Source: an uncultured Clostridium sp. (GTDB taxonomy: Bacteria; Bacillota; Clostridia; TANB77; CAG-508). Taken from it: a stretch of DNA of 64,000 bases. The DNA lies in assembly GCA_958422985.1 (NCBI GenBank), contig CATZPY010000003.1, forward strand, positions 1 through 64,000, given 5' to 3'. This document shows positions 27,968-36,506 of the stretch, piece by piece (position 1 is the stretch's first letter; each line of letters opens with the position of its first letter). The notes beneath the pieces are model-generated. The model was not told where the DNA came from. It did not search any database and was given only the letters and a program-made list of their open reading frames with translations. The position numbers were made by a program, and so were the translations under genes.

Positions 27968-28309
27968 ATGACTAAATCAAAAGAATATATTGGTAAATTA
28001 GTTGGAGTAGAAATGGATAGACCAATGGGGGCAAGACATCCAAAACATGGATTTATATATCCGGTTAATTATGGATATATTCCAAACACTGTTAGTGGAG
28101 ATGAAGAAGAACTTGATTGCTATGTATTAGGTGTATTCGAACCACTTGAGAAATTTACAGGAAAATGTATAGCAGTAATACATAGAACTAATGACAATGA
28201 CGATAAACTTGTTATAGTTCCAGAGGAAAAAGATTATTCAGATGATGCAATTAGAGCTTTAACGGAATTCCAAGAAAGGTTTTTTGAAAGTATTATTATT
28301 AGGAAATAG
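27968..28309 (+). CDS. Small inorganic pyrophosphatase-family protein
   Basis: A 113-residue protein resembling the short clostridial members of the family I inorganic pyrophosphatases. 'IGKLVGVEMDRPMG' and 'HGFIYPVNYGYIP' form the start of the barrel, and 'EEELDCYVLGV' stands where the family has the metal-binding 'GDGDPLDV'. It is well under the usual 170 residues and several acidic metal ligands appear to be missing, so pyrophosphatase activity is uncertain. ATG 27968 follows AGGTGAG; an in-frame GTG at 27959 overlaps the site. It is divergent from the ROK gene. Confidence 0.75.
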   Translation: MTKSKEYIGKLVGVEMDRPMGARHPKHGFIYPVNYGYIPNTVSGDEEELDCYVLGVFEPLEKFTGKCIAVIHRTNDNDDKLVIVPEEKDYSDDAIRALTEFQERFFESIIIRK

Positions 28310-28365
28310 TAGATAGAACGTCATTCTATTAAGGAATTACATTTTATAAAGAAGGGAGAGATAAA

Positions 28366-28884
28366 ATGGCAGGTTATGTTATTCATTTAGCAGTAGGCGA
28401 AGAATATATAAGAAAATATCCTAATGAGATCAATAACTATGAGGATTTTATAGAAGGCGTGATTTACCCAGATTCTGTTACAGATAAATCATTAACTCAT
28501 TATGGACCTACAAGCAGTCAAGTAAACCTAAAAAGATTTTTTGCAGATAAAGATATAAATACAGATTTTAACAAAGGATATTGTATACATTTAATTACAG
28601 ATTATTTATTTTACAATAAATTTTTAACGGTATTTTCTAGTAATTACATATATAATGATTATGATATTCTAAATAAGGAGCTTGAAAGTAAATTTAAAGT
28701 TAAAATTCCATTAAAGGTTAGAAACAAAGTGTTTTATTCTACAGGAGAGACAAAAATACTAAATCTTAATGATACAATAAAATTTATAGAAGAAACTAGC
28801 TCTAATAATATAAATGATATAAAAAAAGCAGTACTTAATGAAAATAAAAATTGGTTAGAAATAAGACCACTAAAAAGAATATAA
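28366..28884 (+). CDS. Zinc-dependent phospholipase C-like protein
   Basis: A 172-residue protein with the PF00882-type pattern: an N-terminal 'HLAVGEEY' helix, 'GVIYPDSV' and 'LTHYG' around residues 30-45, and 'YCIHLITDYLFY' near 65-78, which supply the His and Asp metal ligands of the all-helical zinc fold. There is no signal peptide, so it is likely intracellular. It is shorter than true secreted phospholipase C. A second member lies at 53244. GAAGGGAGAG precedes ATG 28366. The substrate is unknown. Confidence 0.7.
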   Translation: MAGYVIHLAVGEEYIRKYPNEINNYEDFIEGVIYPDSVTDKSLTHYGPTSSQVNLKRFFADKDINTDFNKGYCIHLITDYLFYNKFLTVFSSNYIYNDYDILNKELESKFKVKIPLKVRNKVFYSTGETKILNLNDTIKFIEETSSNNINDIKKAVLNENKNWLEIRPLKRI

Positions 28885-28940
28885 AAATTAGAAAATGATT
28901 AAGCTTGTATATTGTCATTTCATCAAATTTCTAAAAAAGA

Positions 28941-28993
28941 TAAAGAACTTAAATAGTTAGATAAAAAAGTTTAACTATTTTAGTTCTTTTTTT
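28941..28993 (+). terminator. Terminator after the 28366 gene
   Basis: A long interrupted stem (AAAGAACT + AAATAGTTA pairing with TAACTATTT + AGTTCTTT) followed by T8. Confidence 0.8.
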
Positions 28994-29029
28994 TATAGTA
29001 GTAAATTTTTCCTGGTAGGAGAAAAATTA
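28991..29029. repeat. Family 2 repeat, partial copy
   Basis: TTTTATAGTAG, then TCCT-GGT-AGGAGAAA, matching 51562-51600 with few differences. It directly follows a terminator, as the copy at 51562 does. Confidence 0.5.
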
Positions 29030-29060
29030 TAAAAATAATAATTAAAAAATATAAATTTTG

Positions 29061-29088
29061 TGTCACCTTTATATAAGTAATACAGTCT
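29061..29088 (+). promoter_or_regulatory. Candidate promoter of the MBOAT-sigma operon (ECF-like or SigA)
   Basis: TGTCAC at 29061-29066 is separated by 17 bp from AGTCT at 29084-29088, loosely like an ECF -35/-10 pair. The same stretch also reads as TTGTGT (29058) - 17 bp - TACAGT (29081) for SigA. Autoregulation by the operon's own sigma factor is therefore possible but not shown. Confidence 0.3.
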
Positions 29089-29186
29089 ATAAAGTAGTAG
29101 AAAAACAAAAGAGAAATTATCAATTATATTTAACAGCATAAAAACAATATAGCTCTACACAATTTTATACAAGAGAGGAATTAACA

Positions 29187-30563
29187 ATGATATTTAGTAG
29201 CTTAGAATTTATATTTATTTTTCTACCAATATTTCTAATTATATATTTTGTATCCTCAAAAAAATACAGAAATTATATTTTATTAATAGGTAGTATTATA
29301 TTTTATATAGTAGGATCGTGGGGACACCCACACTATATTCTGCTATTAGCATTAACTATTCTTATAAATTATATTATAGGAAAAAATTTATATAAAAGCA
29401 AAAATAGAAAATTATTAGTAATAGGAATTATATATAATTTATTCTGGTTAATATTGTTTAAATATTCAGATTTTATAATTTCAATAATTTGTAATATAAG
29501 AAATGTAGATATCGAACCTTTAAACTTACTATTACCGATAGGAATAAGTTTTTATACATTTCAATCAATATCATATATAGTAGATATATATAACGAAAAA
29601 TGTAAGCCTGCAAATTCTATTATAAGATATGCTATGTATGTGCTTATGTTTCCACAGTTAATATCTGGACCAATAGTAACATATAAAGATATAAATAAAG
29701 AACTTAATAATAGAAAAGAAAGTTTAACCAATATCAAAGTAGGTGCTAAATATTTTATTTTAGGATTAGGCTTTAAAGTTTTATTAGCAAACAGGATAGG
29801 ATGCCTTTGGAATGATATAAATATGATTGGAGTAGAGAGTATTTCAACAGGACTTGCATGGCTTTCTGTTATAGCATATTCGTTACAAATATATTTTGAT
29901 TTTTGTGGATATTCTTTTATGGCAGTAGGACTTGGAAAAATTATGGGATTTACACTTCCAATAAATTTTGAAACACCATATTTATCAACGAGTATGACAG
30001 AATTTTTTAGAAGATGGCATATAAGTTTAGGAAACTGGTTTAAAAATTATGTATATATACCATTAGGTGGAAATAGAAACGGAAAGCTAAAAACAATATT
30101 TAATTTATTAGTCGTATGGATTCTTACAGGTTTGTGGCATGGTGCAAATTATAATTTTATATTATGGGGACTTTTTATATGGCTAGTAATTGTTTTAGAA
30201 AAACTATGCATGAAAAAGTATTTAGATAAATATAAAATATTTGGACATTTGTATATGCTAATTTTAATACCAATAACTTGGTCAATATTTGCTATAACAG
30301 ATATAAATCAACTAGGAATATTATTAACTAAGTTATTTAGCTATAGTGAAGGGCTTTATAAATTAGATTTTATCAAATATCTAAATATTTATGGAATACT
30401 AATTTTAATAGGAATAGTATGTACTACAAAAATACCAAAGAAACTATTTATAACAAAGAAAAACACATGGTTTCAAACAATAATTTTATTATTAATTTTT
30501 AGTATGTCCATTTATTATTTATACATAGGACTAAATAATCCATTTTTATATTTTAGTTTTTAA
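29187..30563 (+). CDS. MBOAT-family membrane O-acyltransferase (AlgI/PatA-like)
   Basis: A 458-residue polytopic acyltransferase with about 11 TM segments. The AlgI-type signatures are 'MFPQLISGPIV' (about 154-164), 'YFDFCGYS' (236-243), 'FFRRWHISLGNWF' (273-285) and the catalytic H318 in 'LTGLWHGANY'. The family moves acetyl groups across the membrane for O-acetylation of exopolysaccharide, teichoic acid or peptidoglycan. An SGNH esterase-fold partner follows 17 bp later, the usual arrangement for the transfer step. GAGAGG precedes ATG 29187. Peptidoglycan as the acceptor is inferred from the RsiV-like gene in the same operon. Confidence 0.93.
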   Translation: MIFSSLEFIFIFLPIFLIIYFVSSKKYRNYILLIGSIIFYIVGSWGHPHYILLLALTILINYIIGKNLYKSKNRKLLVIGIIYNLFWLILFKYSDFIISIICNIRNVDIEPLNLLLPIGISFYTFQSISYIVDIYNEKCKPANSIIRYAMYVLMFPQLISGPIVTYKDINKELNNRKESLTNIKVGAKYFILGLGFKVLLANRIGCLWNDINMIGVESISTGLAWLSVIAYSLQIYFDFCGYSFMAVGLGKIMGFTLPINFETPYLSTSMTEFFRRWHISLGNWFKNYVYIPLGGNRNGKLKTIFNLLVVWILTGLWHGANYNFILWGLFIWLVIVLEKLCMKKYLDKYKIFGHLYMLILIPITWSIFAITDINQLGILLTKLFSYSEGLYKLDFIKYLNIYGILILIGIVCTTKIPKKLFITKKNTWFQTIILLLIFSMSIYYLYIGLNNPFLYFSF

Positions 30564-30580
30564 GAGAAAGGAAGAAAGAT

Positions 30581-31378
30581 ATGAAGAAAATAAAAGTATT
30601 TATCATTTTAATTATTATGTTAGTAGGTGGGATTTTTATAATAAAAAGTGCAAAAAATGACTCAGTAGCACTTTCACAGAACACTATTATAAATGAAATA
30701 GAAGTAGAAGGAAATAATGCAGAAAAACTAGAAAACGTAAATACAGTAGAAAATATTAAAAATAACGAAGTACAAAGTAATATAGAAAATAATAAAAAAC
30801 AAGTAGTAGAAAGAAATTATTTTGATGATGCGCTATTTATAGGTGACTCTAGAACTGTTGGAATATCTGAATATGGTGATTTAAACAATGCAACATTTTT
30901 TGCAAATACAGGAATGAGTGTATATAATGTATTCGAAAAATCTGTTTCTGTACCAAAAGTTGGTAAATTAAAATTAGAACAATTGTTAAAGTCAAAAAAG
31001 TTTGGAAAAATATATATAATGCTAGGAATAAACGAACTAGGATATGACATGAACAGAACAGCAGAAAATTATGAAAAATTAATAGATTATGTAAAAAATA
31101 ATCAAAGTAATGCTATAATATATGTGCAAGCAAATTTACATGTTACACATGACAAATCTAGCAAAGATAAAATTATCAATAATACAAATATAGATAAATT
31201 TAATAGCAAAATAGCAAAGTTTGCAGATAATAAAAAAATATTTTATATAGATATAAACGAGAAATTTGATGATAAAAATGGTAATTTAACTGCAGAGTAT
31301 ACTAAAGACAATGTTCATATTTATGCAAAATATTATAAAGAATGGAGTAAGTGGTTAAGTCAAAATGCAGTAATATAA
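30581..31378 (+). CDS. Membrane-anchored SGNH/GDSL-fold acetyltransferase or esterase
   Basis: A 265-residue protein with an N-terminal membrane anchor (about 4-23), an Asn/Glu-rich spacer to residue 78, then an SGNH hydrolase domain. S90 sits in 'FIGDSRTVG', N151 in 'MLGINELG', and D243/H246 in 'KDNVHIYAKYY' complete the triad. Partners of MBOAT proteins with this fold (PatB, AlgX or DltD analogues) place acetyl groups on wall polymers outside the cell. GAAAGGAAG precedes ATG 30581. It is 10 bp before the sigma gene, on the same transcript. Confidence 0.88.
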   Translation: MKKIKVFIILIIMLVGGIFIIKSAKNDSVALSQNTIINEIEVEGNNAEKLENVNTVENIKNNEVQSNIENNKKQVVERNYFDDALFIGDSRTVGISEYGDLNNATFFANTGMSVYNVFEKSVSVPKVGKLKLEQLLKSKKFGKIYIMLGINELGYDMNRTAENYEKLIDYVKNNQSNAIIYVQANLHVTHDKSSKDKIINNTNIDKFNSKIAKFADNKKIFYIDINEKFDDKNGNLTAEYTKDNVHIYAKYYKEWSKWLSQNAVI

Positions 31379-31388
31379 GGAGGTTAAT

Positions 31389-31865
31389 ATGTTATTAATA
31401 GACCAGAAAGAATGGTTTTGCAAGAATATTAAGAGTTTAGAAAATGGTATGTATAGACTTTCATATAGCATATTAAAAAATGAAGCAGATGCACAAGATG
31501 CAGTTCAAGAAGCTATTTATAAATCTTACAAAAACTTAGACACTTTGAAAGATAAAAGAAAATTTAAACCATGGATTTATAAAATAGTGACTAATACTTC
31601 ATTCGAAATATTAAAAAATACTAAAAATTATTTAGATATAGAAGAAGAAAATATACAGGCTGAAAAAATAGATATAGAAACAAACTTAACTTTATGGGAG
31701 ACTGTACAAAATTTAAGCCAACCTTATAGAACTGTAATAACATTATTTTATTATGAAGATATGTCTATAAAGGAAATAAGTAAAATAACTGGAAATAGTA
31801 CAGATACAATAAAAAAGCAATTATCTAGAGGAAGGGAAAAAATTAAGGAGGTAATAAAGATATGA
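31389..31865 (+). CDS. ECF-type RNA polymerase sigma factor (SigV-like)
   Basis: A 158-residue two-domain sigma factor. Sigma-2 ('MYRLSYSILKNEADAQDAVQE', about 20-85) and sigma-4 ('LSQPYRTVITLFYYEDMSIKEI' with a helix-turn-helix, about 103-155) are joined by a short acidic linker. AAGGAGG precedes ATG 31389. Its last codons overlap the next gene as ATGA, so sigma and anti-sigma are made in step. Such sigma factors direct extracytoplasmic stress responses; the RsiV-like partner suggests a SigV/CsfV-type wall stress regulon. Confidence 0.93.
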   Translation: MLLIDQKEWFCKNIKSLENGMYRLSYSILKNEADAQDAVQEAIYKSYKNLDTLKDKRKFKPWIYKIVTNTSFEILKNTKNYLDIEEENIQAEKIDIETNLTLWETVQNLSQPYRTVITLFYYEDMSIKEISKITGNSTDTIKKQLSRGREKIKEVIKI

Positions 31866-32752
31866 ACTTTTTTACAGATAGGAAATTTAAAAAAATTGCA
31901 AAAAAAGAAAATATAAAAGCTCCAGAAAAATATTTAAAGTCGATAGACGAAACACTAAATAATTTGCAAGATACAAATGAAAAAATTCATGTAAAGCCAA
32001 TTTGGGGATATAGTCTAAAATTTGCTTTAGCAATTGCTTTAATTACGTTTGTAGTATTGCCTAATTTAAGCTCTGAAGTTTCTTATGCTATGCAAAAATT
32101 ACCTGTAATAGGAAACTTAATTAAGGTAATTACTATTAAGAATTATTTTGATAAAGATGGTAATAGCGAATTAAATGCTAATGTACCTAACATAGAAAAT
32201 AAAGAAAACATAATAAGTAAATCTAATGAAAAAATAAATACAGATGTTCAAGAATTAACAAAAAGAATTATTAATAAATATTATGAAGAAAAAGATCCAA
32301 ATAATCATATGTCAGTGGAAATTAATTCAGATATAATAACAAATACTAGTAATTGGTTTACGTTAAAATTAACAATATCTGAAACTGCAGCAAGCAGTAA
32401 TTTGGAGTATAAATATTATCATATAGACAAAAAAACAGATGAAATGATAGAAATGGCAGATTTATTTGATGGTGAAGAATATAAAGAAGTAATAAGTAAA
32501 GAAATAAAAAGGCAGATGAAAGTTAGAATGCAAGAAAATGAAAATGTTGTTTATTGGATAGATGAAGAACTTCAAGACTGTAGTTTTAGCAAAATAGATA
32601 ATAATCAAAATTTTTACTTTTCAGAAAATGGAAATATAGTAATAGTTTTTGACAAGTATGAAGTTGGACCTGGTTCTAGCGGAGCTCCAGAATTTGAAAT
32701 AGATAAATCAATTTATGAAAAGTATTTAAAAAATAAAAATGAAAAAAATTAA
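31862..32752 (+). CDS. RsiV-like anti-sigma factor with DUF3298 sensor domain
   Basis: A 296-residue protein. A short cytoplasmic sigma-binding segment (about 1-48), one TM (about 49-66) and an extracytoplasmic domain with 'YYHIDKKTDEMI', 'FYFSENGNIVIVFDKYEVGPGSSG' and a C-terminal helix match the DUF4163/DUF3298 layout of RsiV. In Bacillus subtilis, Enterococcus and Clostridioides difficile, RsiV binds lysozyme directly and is then cleaved to free SigV. Lysozyme sensing here is inferred from the family. It overlaps the sigma gene by 4 bp. Confidence 0.82.
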   Translation: MNFFTDRKFKKIAKKENIKAPEKYLKSIDETLNNLQDTNEKIHVKPIWGYSLKFALAIALITFVVLPNLSSEVSYAMQKLPVIGNLIKVITIKNYFDKDGNSELNANVPNIENKENIISKSNEKINTDVQELTKRIINKYYEEKDPNNHMSVEINSDIITNTSNWFTLKLTISETAASSNLEYKYYHIDKKTDEMIEMADLFDGEEYKEVISKEIKRQMKVRMQENENVVYWIDEELQDCSFSKIDNNQNFYFSENGNIVIVFDKYEVGPGSSGAPEFEIDKSIYEKYLKNKNEKN

Positions 32753-32809
32753 TTTTTATATTGTAATTTTTATTTTCTTAGTATATATTATGCAAAAGGG
32801 TGTGAAGAA

Positions 32810-32902
32810 ATGCAAAAAATGTTAAAAAAAGAAGAATTAAATACTAAGAAAAAAACAAAGGCGCAAGTAGCTTTTTTTAACAACCATATATTTATATATT
32901 AA
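32810..32902 (+). CDS. Possible 30-aa basic peptide
   Basis: ATG 32810 preceded by AGGGTGTG opens a 30-codon frame starting 'MQKMLKKEELNTKKKTKAQ' and ending in an aromatic tail. The stop codon overlaps the following terminator hairpin. The ribosome site is fair and the peptide is Lys-rich, but nothing else supports it. Confidence 0.25.
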   Translation: MQKMLKKEELNTKKKTKAQVAFFNNHIFIY

Positions 32903-32934
32903 TACTAATTCTTTTTTGAATTAGTATTTTTTTG
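32901..32934 (+). terminator. Terminator before uraA
   Basis: A perfect 10-bp stem AATACTAATT / AATTAGTATT (extended by a C-G pair) followed by T7. It ends the sigma/anti-sigma operon. Confidence 0.85.
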
Positions 32935-33024
32935 TATTTGGCTAATTATTCCTATTTATATAGCAGACAATTAGTATAATATTGCACACTTATACATTAA
33001 AATAAAAAGAGGGGGTATCTTCAA

Positions 33025-34344
33025 ATGGAAGAAAAAAAGTTACTACTAGATGTAAACGAAAAGCCAGAAATTGCTAAATGGATTATTTTGGCAATACAAC
33101 ATGTTTTTGCAATGTTTGGTGCTACAATTTTAGTACCTATTTTAGTAAATAGTACAGCAGGTCAGGAAGTTCTCACAATACCTGTTGCTTTAGTTACTTC
33201 GGGAATAGGAACGTTAATTTATATACTGTGTACAAAAGGAAAGTCACCAGTTTATTTAGGAAGTTCATTTGCTTTTATAGCACCACTTGCAGCTGCGTAT
33301 TTAAAAGGTGGTATTTCTGGAGCTATGACAGGAATAATGGTTATAGGACTTATATATGTAGTATTTGCTACAATTATTCACTTTATAGGTAAAAACTGGA
33401 TAAATAAATTGTTACCACATATTGTTATAGGTCCAATGATAATGATAATAGGACTTGGTTTGGCACCTAATGCAATATCACAAATTGGTTTAGGAACCGA
33501 GTCACAAATAGAGTGGAAGGGCATAATTGTGGCACTTATAACATTTTTAACAACTGCAATTATTATGGTTAGAGGAAAGGGATTTTTAAAGATAGTACCT
33601 TTTTTAGTAGGGATAGTTACAGGATATGTAGCTTCTATATGTTTAGGATTAGTAGATTTTACACCAGTAGCAGAAGCGGCATTTTTTAGTATGCCTAACT
33701 TTATAATACCATTTGTAGATTATGTTCCTAGTTTTTCTGCATTACTTACAATAGCGCCTATAGCTTTAGTAACAATGGCAGAGCATATTGGTGATCATAC
33801 AGCATTAAGTACAATAATTGGAAAAGATTTATTAAAAAATCCAGGACTGGATAGAACTTTACTTGGAGATGGTATTGCAACTTTTGTAGCAGGAATACTT
33901 GGTGGACCTGCAAATACAACATATGGAGAAAATACATCTGTTGTTGGAATGACTAAGATTGCATCTGTTTGGGTAATAGGATTAGCAGCTATTATAGCTA
34001 TATGCTTGGGATTTCTTGGTAAATTTACAGCAATTATTTCTACAATACCAGAACCAGTATTAGGTGGAGTTTCCTTATTACTTTATGGTTTTATAGCTAT
34101 AAATGGATTAAAGGTTTTAATAGAAAATCAAATAGATTTTGGAAAGCCTAAGAATATAGTTGTAGCGTCAACAATGCTTGTTTTAGGATTAGGAGGAGCT
34201 GCAATATCTATCGTATCTGGAGATCTATCTATTACTATATCTGGTATGAGTTTAGCAGCAACAGTTGGAATAATATTAAATTTATTATTACCAGAAGAAA
34301 AAATGGAAAGATTAGAAGAAAGTACACAGAAAAAGGAGGAATAA
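33025..34344 (+). CDS. uraA: Uracil/xanthine permease (NCS2 family)
   Basis: A 439-residue permease with about 14 TM segments of the nucleobase:cation symporter-2 family. The start 'WIILAIQHVFAMFGATILVP' is typical of uracil permeases; 'MAEHIGDH' in the middle and 'NTTYGENTSVVGMTKIAS' carry substrate-binding residues. Uracil rather than xanthine is favoured because upp follows after 2 bp. GAGGGGG precedes ATG 33025. The two genes form a uracil salvage operon. No PyrR-type attenuator was seen in the 90-bp leader. Confidence 0.95.
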   Translation: MEEKKLLLDVNEKPEIAKWIILAIQHVFAMFGATILVPILVNSTAGQEVLTIPVALVTSGIGTLIYILCTKGKSPVYLGSSFAFIAPLAAAYLKGGISGAMTGIMVIGLIYVVFATIIHFIGKNWINKLLPHIVIGPMIMIIGLGLAPNAISQIGLGTESQIEWKGIIVALITFLTTAIIMVRGKGFLKIVPFLVGIVTGYVASICLGLVDFTPVAEAAFFSMPNFIIPFVDYVPSFSALLTIAPIALVTMAEHIGDHTALSTIIGKDLLKNPGLDRTLLGDGIATFVAGILGGPANTTYGENTSVVGMTKIASVWVIGLAAIIAICLGFLGKFTAIISTIPEPVLGGVSLLLYGFIAINGLKVLIENQIDFGKPKNIVVASTMLVLGLGGAAISIVSGDLSITISGMSLAATVGIILNLLLPEEKMERLEESTQKKEE

Positions 34345-34346
34345 AA

Positions 34347-34973
34347 ATGAATATACATGTATTAGATAATCCAATTATAGAACACAAACTATCTATAATA
34401 AGAAATAAAAATACAGGAACAAAAGAATTTAGGGAAATAATAACAGAAATTGCAATTTTCTTATGTTATGAGGCAATGAAAGATGCAAAATTAGAAGAGG
34501 TAGAAATAGAAACACCATTATGCAAAACAAAAGCAAAAATATTAAGGGAAGATAAATATGCTTTTGTACCAATTTTAAGAGCTGGTACAGGAATGCTAGA
34601 TGGACTTTTACAAGTTATACCAAATGCAAAAATAGGTCATATTGGATTATATAGGGATGAAGAAACATTAAAGCCAATAAAATACTATTATAAAATGCCA
34701 AAAGACATAAGTAAAAGGGAAGTACTTATATTAGATCCAATGCTTGCAACAGGAGGTTCAGCAGAAGATACAATAAGATGTCTAAAAGAAGATGGTGTGA
34801 AAAAGATAAAATTTCTTTCAATATTAGCAGCACCAGAAGGAATAGAAAAATTAAACAAAGAATTTCCAGACGTAAAATTATATACAGCAGGAATAGACGA
34901 AAGATTGAACGAATATGGTTATATAGTGCCAGGATTAGGAGATGCAGGAGATAGAATATTTGGAACAAAATAA
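34347..34973 (+). CDS. upp: Uracil phosphoribosyltransferase
   Basis: A 208-residue type I PRTase converting uracil and PRPP to UMP. The N-terminus 'NPIIEHKLSIIRNKNTGTKEFR' is diagnostic. The PRPP loop 'ILDPMLATGGSA' lies near 129-140, and the uracil-binding C-terminus is 'YIVPGLGDAGDRIFGTK'. The length is standard. AAGGAGG precedes ATG 34347, and the start is coupled to the end of uraA. Confidence 0.97.
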   Translation: MNIHVLDNPIIEHKLSIIRNKNTGTKEFREIITEIAIFLCYEAMKDAKLEEVEIETPLCKTKAKILREDKYAFVPILRAGTGMLDGLLQVIPNAKIGHIGLYRDEETLKPIKYYYKMPKDISKREVLILDPMLATGGSAEDTIRCLKEDGVKKIKFLSILAAPEGIEKLNKEFPDVKLYTAGIDERLNEYGYIVPGLGDAGDRIFGTK

Positions 34974-35010
34974 CTGGGCTTAGGAAATGGTCCTAAAATT
35001 CCCTCTTTTA
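34974..35010. repeat. Palindromic intergenic repeat, family 1, decayed copy e
   Basis: CTGGGCTTAGGAAATGGTCCTAAAATTCCC keeps the inner pattern of the family, inverted, but the outer arms no longer pair well. It begins at the upp stop codon. Confidence 0.45.
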
Positions 35011-35036
35011 TACAATTTGTAAAGGAGGGATTTTTT
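35000..35036 (+). terminator. Terminator of uraA-upp
   Basis: TCCCTCTTTTA pairs with TAAAGGAGGGA (one bulge) across a short loop, followed by T6. The left arm overlaps the decayed repeat. Confidence 0.75.
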
Positions 35037-35058
35037 AGTATAGTAGGAAATTATGTCA

Positions 35059-35113
35059 TACCTTAGATTTTCTTAGAATTTACATTTGGTAGAAAATCTT
35101 AGGTATGTTTTTC
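35059..35113. repeat. Family 2 hairpin repeat, copy 1
   Basis: The stem TACCTTAGATTTTCT / AGAAAATCTTAGGTA, with ACATTTG in the loop, is almost identical to 51620-51666. A T-run follows. It is preceded by a TAGTAGGAA element, as at 51562. Confidence 0.65.
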
Positions 35114-35139
35114 TGTTAAAAAGAGTACTTAACATTTGT

Positions 35140-35187
35140 AAACTAGGATTTTAGAGAACGTATCTTGCTACATCGAACTCGGTTTAA
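35140..35187. repeat. Palindromic intergenic repeat, family 1, decayed copy f
   Basis: AACTAGGATTTTAGAGAACG...ACTCGGTTT keeps the left half of the family pattern. The right arm is diverged and contains an insertion. Confidence 0.4.
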
Positions 35188-35206
35188 AAGTTCACTAAAA
35201 GTTTAC

Positions 35207-35235
35207 TTGAAAAAAGTTAATAGCTATGATAATAT
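35207..35235 (+). promoter_or_regulatory. SigA-type promoter of prfB
   Basis: TTGAAA at 35207-35212, 17-bp spacer and TAATAT at 35230-35235, 31 bp before the ATG. Confidence 0.5.
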
Positions 35236-35266
35236 GAAAACACAAAAATTAGATTGGAGTGAATAT

Positions 35267-36366
35267 ATGCTAGAATTAGAAGATAATAAAAAAGAGCTTC
35301 AAGAATTATTTAACAAACTAGAAGAAATCGGTGAATCTCTTTGAAGTAGAAAAATTGAAGGCCAAACTAGAAAATCTTGAAAAAGAAACTTTAAAAGAAG
35401 ATTTTTGGAATGGTGATAATAGTAAAATTTTGCAAGAAATAAAAATTCTAAAAGATAATATAAATTCATATAATAAGATATATAATGAATTACAAAATTG
35501 TATAGAGATGAATAACTTATTAGTTTTGGAAGAGGATAAAGAAATTTTACAAGAACTTTTAGAAGATACAAAGCGTATAAAAAAAGACATAGAAAGTTTG
35601 GAAATAAAAACTTTATTATCTGGTAAATATGACATGAATAATGCAATTGTTTCTATGCACCCAGGTGCAGGAGGAACAGAATCACAAGATTGGGTAGAAA
35701 TGTTATATAGAATGTATAGCAGATGGGCTGAAAAACATAACTTCCAACTTAAAGAATTAGATTATCTAGAAGGTGATGAAGCAGGAATTAAAAGTGTTAC
35801 TTTTTTAGTTAAAGGCGAATATGCTTATGGATACTTAAAAGGTGAAATGGGTGTACATAGGCTTGTTAGAATTTCACCATTTGATAGTGGAGGAAGAAGA
35901 CACACATCGTTTGCATCGGTAGAGGTTTTACCAGAAATTGAAGAAGATATACAAATAGATATAAATCCAGACGACTTAAGAATAGATACATACAGAGCCT
36001 CTGGCGCAGGTGGGCAACATATAAATAAAACTTCTTCAGCAGTTAGAATAACACATATACCAACAAATATAGTGGTTGCTTGCCAATCAGAACGTTCGCA
36101 AATTCAAAACAGAGAAACAGCGATGAAGATGCTTAAGTCAAAATTGTTTGACTTAAAAGAAAAAGAAAGACAGAAAAATATAACAGACTTAAAGGGAGAG
36201 CAAAAGGATATTGCCTGGGGAAGCCAAATTAGGTCATATGTATTTTGTCCATATACTTTGGTAAAAGACCATAGAACAAATTACGAAATTCGGAAATGTG
36301 CAATCTGTTATGGATGGTCAAATAGATGATTTTATACAAGAATATTTAAAAAAATTTAACAAATAG
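35267..36366 (+). CDS. prfB: Peptide chain release factor 2, with programmed +1 frameshift and a second apparent frameshift near the C-terminus
   Basis: RF2 releases peptides at UGA and UAA. ATG 35267 (after GGAGT) gives 25 codons ending CTT-TGA at 35339-35344. A +1 shift there continues as 'LEVEKLKAKLENLEKE', the classical autoregulated RF2 frameshift. The body has the SPF motif ('SPFDSGGRRH') and the catalytic GGQ ('GAGGQHINK'). A second break occurs at 36291: one extra C after 'TNYEI' sends the frame to 'RKCAICYGW' and a stop at 36329. Skipping that C restores the conserved 'GNVQSVMDGQIDDFIQEYL' ending at 36366. The second break is a sequencing or assembly error, or a real mutation. Confidence 0.9.
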
Positions 36367-36420
36367 ATATTTTATGTTATAATTATTTGTGCTAATATAT
36401 TTTTGTAACAATATAAAAAG

Positions 36421-36448
36421 TTACGAAAAATATTTAGTTTCATATAAT
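36421..36448 (+). promoter_or_regulatory. SigA-type promoter of aspartate kinase
   Basis: TTACGA at 36421-36426, 16-bp spacer and TATAAT at 36443-36448. The leader of about 50 nt is too short for a lysine riboswitch. Confidence 0.5.
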
Positions 36449-36506
36449 ATATAGAAGTGATATTTAATTAAATTCATTTCTAACATTACAAAGAAGAGGT
36501 GTCAAA

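Noticed and set aside
36449..36506. Lysine riboswitch before aspartate kinase
   Set aside because: The leader after the -10 box is about 50 nt, too short for the aptamer, and none of its conserved motifs are present.
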